A DNA stretch of 64,000 bases, taken from assembly GCA_002943765.1 (NCBI GenBank), contig PQWQ01000015.1, positions 744,001 through 808,000 of the forward strand, written 5' to 3'. Numbering within the stretch: the stretch's first letter is position 1; each line of letters starts with the position of its first letter. This stretch comes from Psoroptes ovis (taxonomy: Eukaryota > Arthropoda > Arachnida > Sarcoptiformes > Psoroptidae). The notes under the pieces were generated by a model that worked only from the letters and a program-made list of their open reading frames with translations, searched no databases and was not told the DNA's origin. The position numbers were made by a program, and so were the translations under genes. Shown here in pieces: positions 61,694 through 64,000 of the stretch.

Positions 61694-63066
61694 CAAAATA
61701 ATAAAATAAATGAAAAACATTTCAAATATTTCAAAAACATTTCAAATATTTGAATTTATTTCGTCAAATCAATACCGATCCAAGCCAAACGATGGCGTTG
61801 AATTGTCTTGAGATTTTAATTTTTGGAAATGATCGTCAAACAGAGAAATGATTGAAATTTGGTTTGATTTAAATTTTTTTTCTGTTCTTGTTGATTAACT
61901 CAAAAAAAGAAAAATCAAAATATCGAATCAAAAAAATTATAAATGAAAATTTAAATTGTACAATAATACATTGGAGCTTATTATCAAATAACGAAATAAC
62001 CGAATGAAATCATTGCAATCAATTTGAGAGTCAAAATGAAAATTACCGATGAAATGGATAGGAAAAAAAATGATTATGTTTGATTATGATGTGAAGTATT
62101 GATGTTTGTGTGTGTGCGAGCATGTAACGTCAATGATCCGATGAATTTTTTTTTGAATTTCTTTCATTTCATTGGAATTATCATCATCATCATCGTAATC
62201 ATCATAATAATATGAACCATTAAATTGGCCAAAATTTTTTTTTCCTTTCATTCATTTAATATCATTGATGTGTGTTGTATGTTGTGTTAGTTGTATTAAG
62301 TCATAATAAACGATAATAACTTGTACACACATAAATACATGATAGGGTACATCATCATCATTTGTCCATTAAAGATGAATTTTACTTTCGATTTTTACTT
62401 TTCATTTCTTACACTTGTTTTTCAATATTTTCTTTTGAAAAAAGTTTCGGTGAAATTACAAAATATTTTCCTTTTTAATAATCGAAAAATAAAGAAATTT
62501 CACAAGAAAATCAAAAGTCAAAAAAAAACTTCGAAATACAAAATGCGATATTAAATATAAACAACATTTAATAAAGCAGCAATGATTTACCGGACATTTT
62601 GCCCTACAGTTACATTTTACTTAGTAATGTTTTAAATATCTAAAAGCAAGTAGAAAAGTGGAAATGAAAAAAAAACATAATTTTTGGTCACCAATTACTT
62701 TGTCTCCGATATAATTAACGCTGAATGATGGTACAAATGTTCATGGATGAGCATAATTGTCGCCCAAACATTAGGAGAAAAAGTTTGTCATAAATGTTTG
62801 TGTAGAATAATTCATTTTCATTTCTATGCTATTCAATCTTACTGATGGTCGATTAAGGAAAAAGTCCAAATAAAAAAAGAATTGATGGACCAAAATGAAT
62901 TTTGTTTTTAAATTTCCATCAATCCAAATGATTATTGAATTTCAAAGATTCGTAAATTTCATAGTATTAAATACATGTGTTGTGTGATGGTTGATTCATT
63001 TAGTTTAGTTTTAATAATTATTAAGCCAAAAAAAAATTAATGGCTATCATTTTGATCCATATTAGA
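61694..63066. other. AT-rich spacer upstream of the third tRNA
   Basis: Simple A/T sequence with short ATC and GT tracts near 62107-62116 and 62181-62200. No gene seen on either strand. Confidence 0.55.
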
Positions 63067-63162
63067 TGCGTCGTCCGGGAATCGAACCCGGGCCGCCCGC
63101 GTACTTCCGATCAATGTTATCATCGATGGCAGGCGAGCATTCTACCACTGAACCAACGACGC
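63067..63162 (-). tRNA. tRNA-Gly(GCC) with a 25-base intron (minus strand)
   Basis: The mature sequence is the same as in the two genes at 43 kb, read from 63162 to 63067: perfect 7-bp acceptor stem, discriminator A, standard D and T arms, anticodon GCC. The intron at 63126-63102 again lies between positions 37 and 38 and differs from that of the gene at 43076 at only two of 25 bases. An oligo-T terminator follows on the minus strand (the A run near 63029-63037). Confidence 0.93.
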
Positions 63163-64000
63163 TTCGAAACGGATGCAAATTTTGAATGAAAATTAGACAA
63201 TTTCACTCATAAAGATCCGAATTCATCCGATTCCTTATTGAACCATTGATTACCATCTTATAATCATTGGATTCGTAGGATCAATTTTTAATTTAAAAAT
63301 ATTATATAATAATATAAAATTGCAAATATGATAAAGTTCAGAGCGATTATAAGAGCAATAAGATGATTGCTGCAACTGCAACAAAAGAGATGCAACAAAA
63401 AAAAACCTGTTTCAATAAACGTTGGTTTTTTTTCTCGCAAACAAATAGAGAAAAGATGAAAATATTGAAAAATGTAAACCAAACCAGATTATCTATCTAC
63501 CAAGCTATTAATGGTATTTTGCTTAATAAATTGATAATAATGATGATCATCATCATCATCATCATAATCACAAGTTTTTGATAATTTATTTTCTTTCAAT
63601 AATCTTCAATATAAAAAAAAACATATGGAAAATTCTCAATTATTTCAACAACAAAATGAAAGTATTCTTTATTCATTCTCGTATAAAGAAACTAAAGGAA
63701 TAAAATACACAACAGCAGCAACAGCTATAATGATAAACGTCAATCATACAAATGAATATTAATGGATTGAACAACAAATAAATAAAGCAAACAAGCAAGC
63801 AAGAATTGATGAAAAATAATAGTTTTTTGTTTTATTCTATTCATCTATTTTTCTATTCCAGAAATAACTATCGTTTGGTTGTTTAACCATTGATGTGATA
63901 ATAATAAAAAAAAATAATAGAAAAAAAATAGAAATGAAAAGTTTTCTTTTCATTTTATCTTATTAATGTCTTATTATTATAAATTTGAAAGTAAAAGTTA
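63163..64000. other. AT-rich end of window
   Basis: No gene seen. Contains an ATC trinucleotide tract at about 63543-63565 and A/T homopolymers. The short frames on both strands are low complexity. Confidence 0.5.

Overview
This window is nuclear DNA from a small-genome arthropod, most likely an astigmatid mite of the house dust or scab mite lineage. It is very AT-rich, most introns are 55-115 bp, and proteins are rich in Asn, Ile, Lys and poly-Asn. Two tandem alpha-amylases resemble the mite group 4 allergen amylase, which is the strongest lineage clue. No species is claimed. All exon joins were made by hand from GT/AG sites, phase and similarity to known families, and no transcripts were available.

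Layout: 1-2.9 kb is AT-rich with one orphan exon-like block on the minus strand. 2.9-5.6 kb (+) encodes an opsin-like seven-helix receptor. 5.6-11.2 kb is mostly non-coding, with weak minus-strand exon candidates at 8.6-9.3 kb. 11.2-15.4 kb (+) holds two alpha-amylases. 16.4-19.2 kb (+) holds a long Rab-type GTPase with a coiled-coil N-terminal part. 19.5-23.7 kb (-) holds a full-size ABCG transporter with two ATPase and two membrane domains in one reading frame. 24.2-25.7 kb (-) is a Tudor-type protein and 26.1-28.0 kb (+) a CD36-family scavenger receptor. 28.4-28.8 kb (-) is a 98-residue secreted protein. 30.2-32.0 kb (+) is a divergent nuclear receptor. 32.2-34.0 kb (+) is a carboxylesterase-like protein that has lost its nucleophile, and 34.1-35.8 kb (+) an acid lipase.

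36.1-42.8 kb (-) is a tandem array of gustatory-receptor-like genes: one broken, three intact, and a fifth 5-prime-flank relic. The array was reshaped by a nearly perfect 2.4 kb duplication with a 3377-bp repeat distance. Two intron-containing tRNA-Gly(GCC) genes follow, with a third at 63.1 kb on the minus strand. 43.9-47.3 kb (-) is dihydropyrimidine dehydrogenase. 47.3-58.2 kb is an 11 kb gene-poor stretch of simple repeats. 58.3-60.5 kb (+) is a cuticle protein with a proline-rich repeat array and a chitin-binding Rebers-Riddiford domain. 61.0-61.7 kb (+) is a small membrane protein.

There is no operon logic. The genes share a theme of environment-facing function: digestion (amylases, lipase, esterase-like), uptake and efflux (CD36, ABCG), sensing (opsin-like and gustatory-like receptors) and cuticle. 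The observations most worth checking are the full-size animal ABCG, the opsin-like receptor without the retinal lysine, the intron-bearing glycine tRNAs, and the receptor duplication with its hidden intron.
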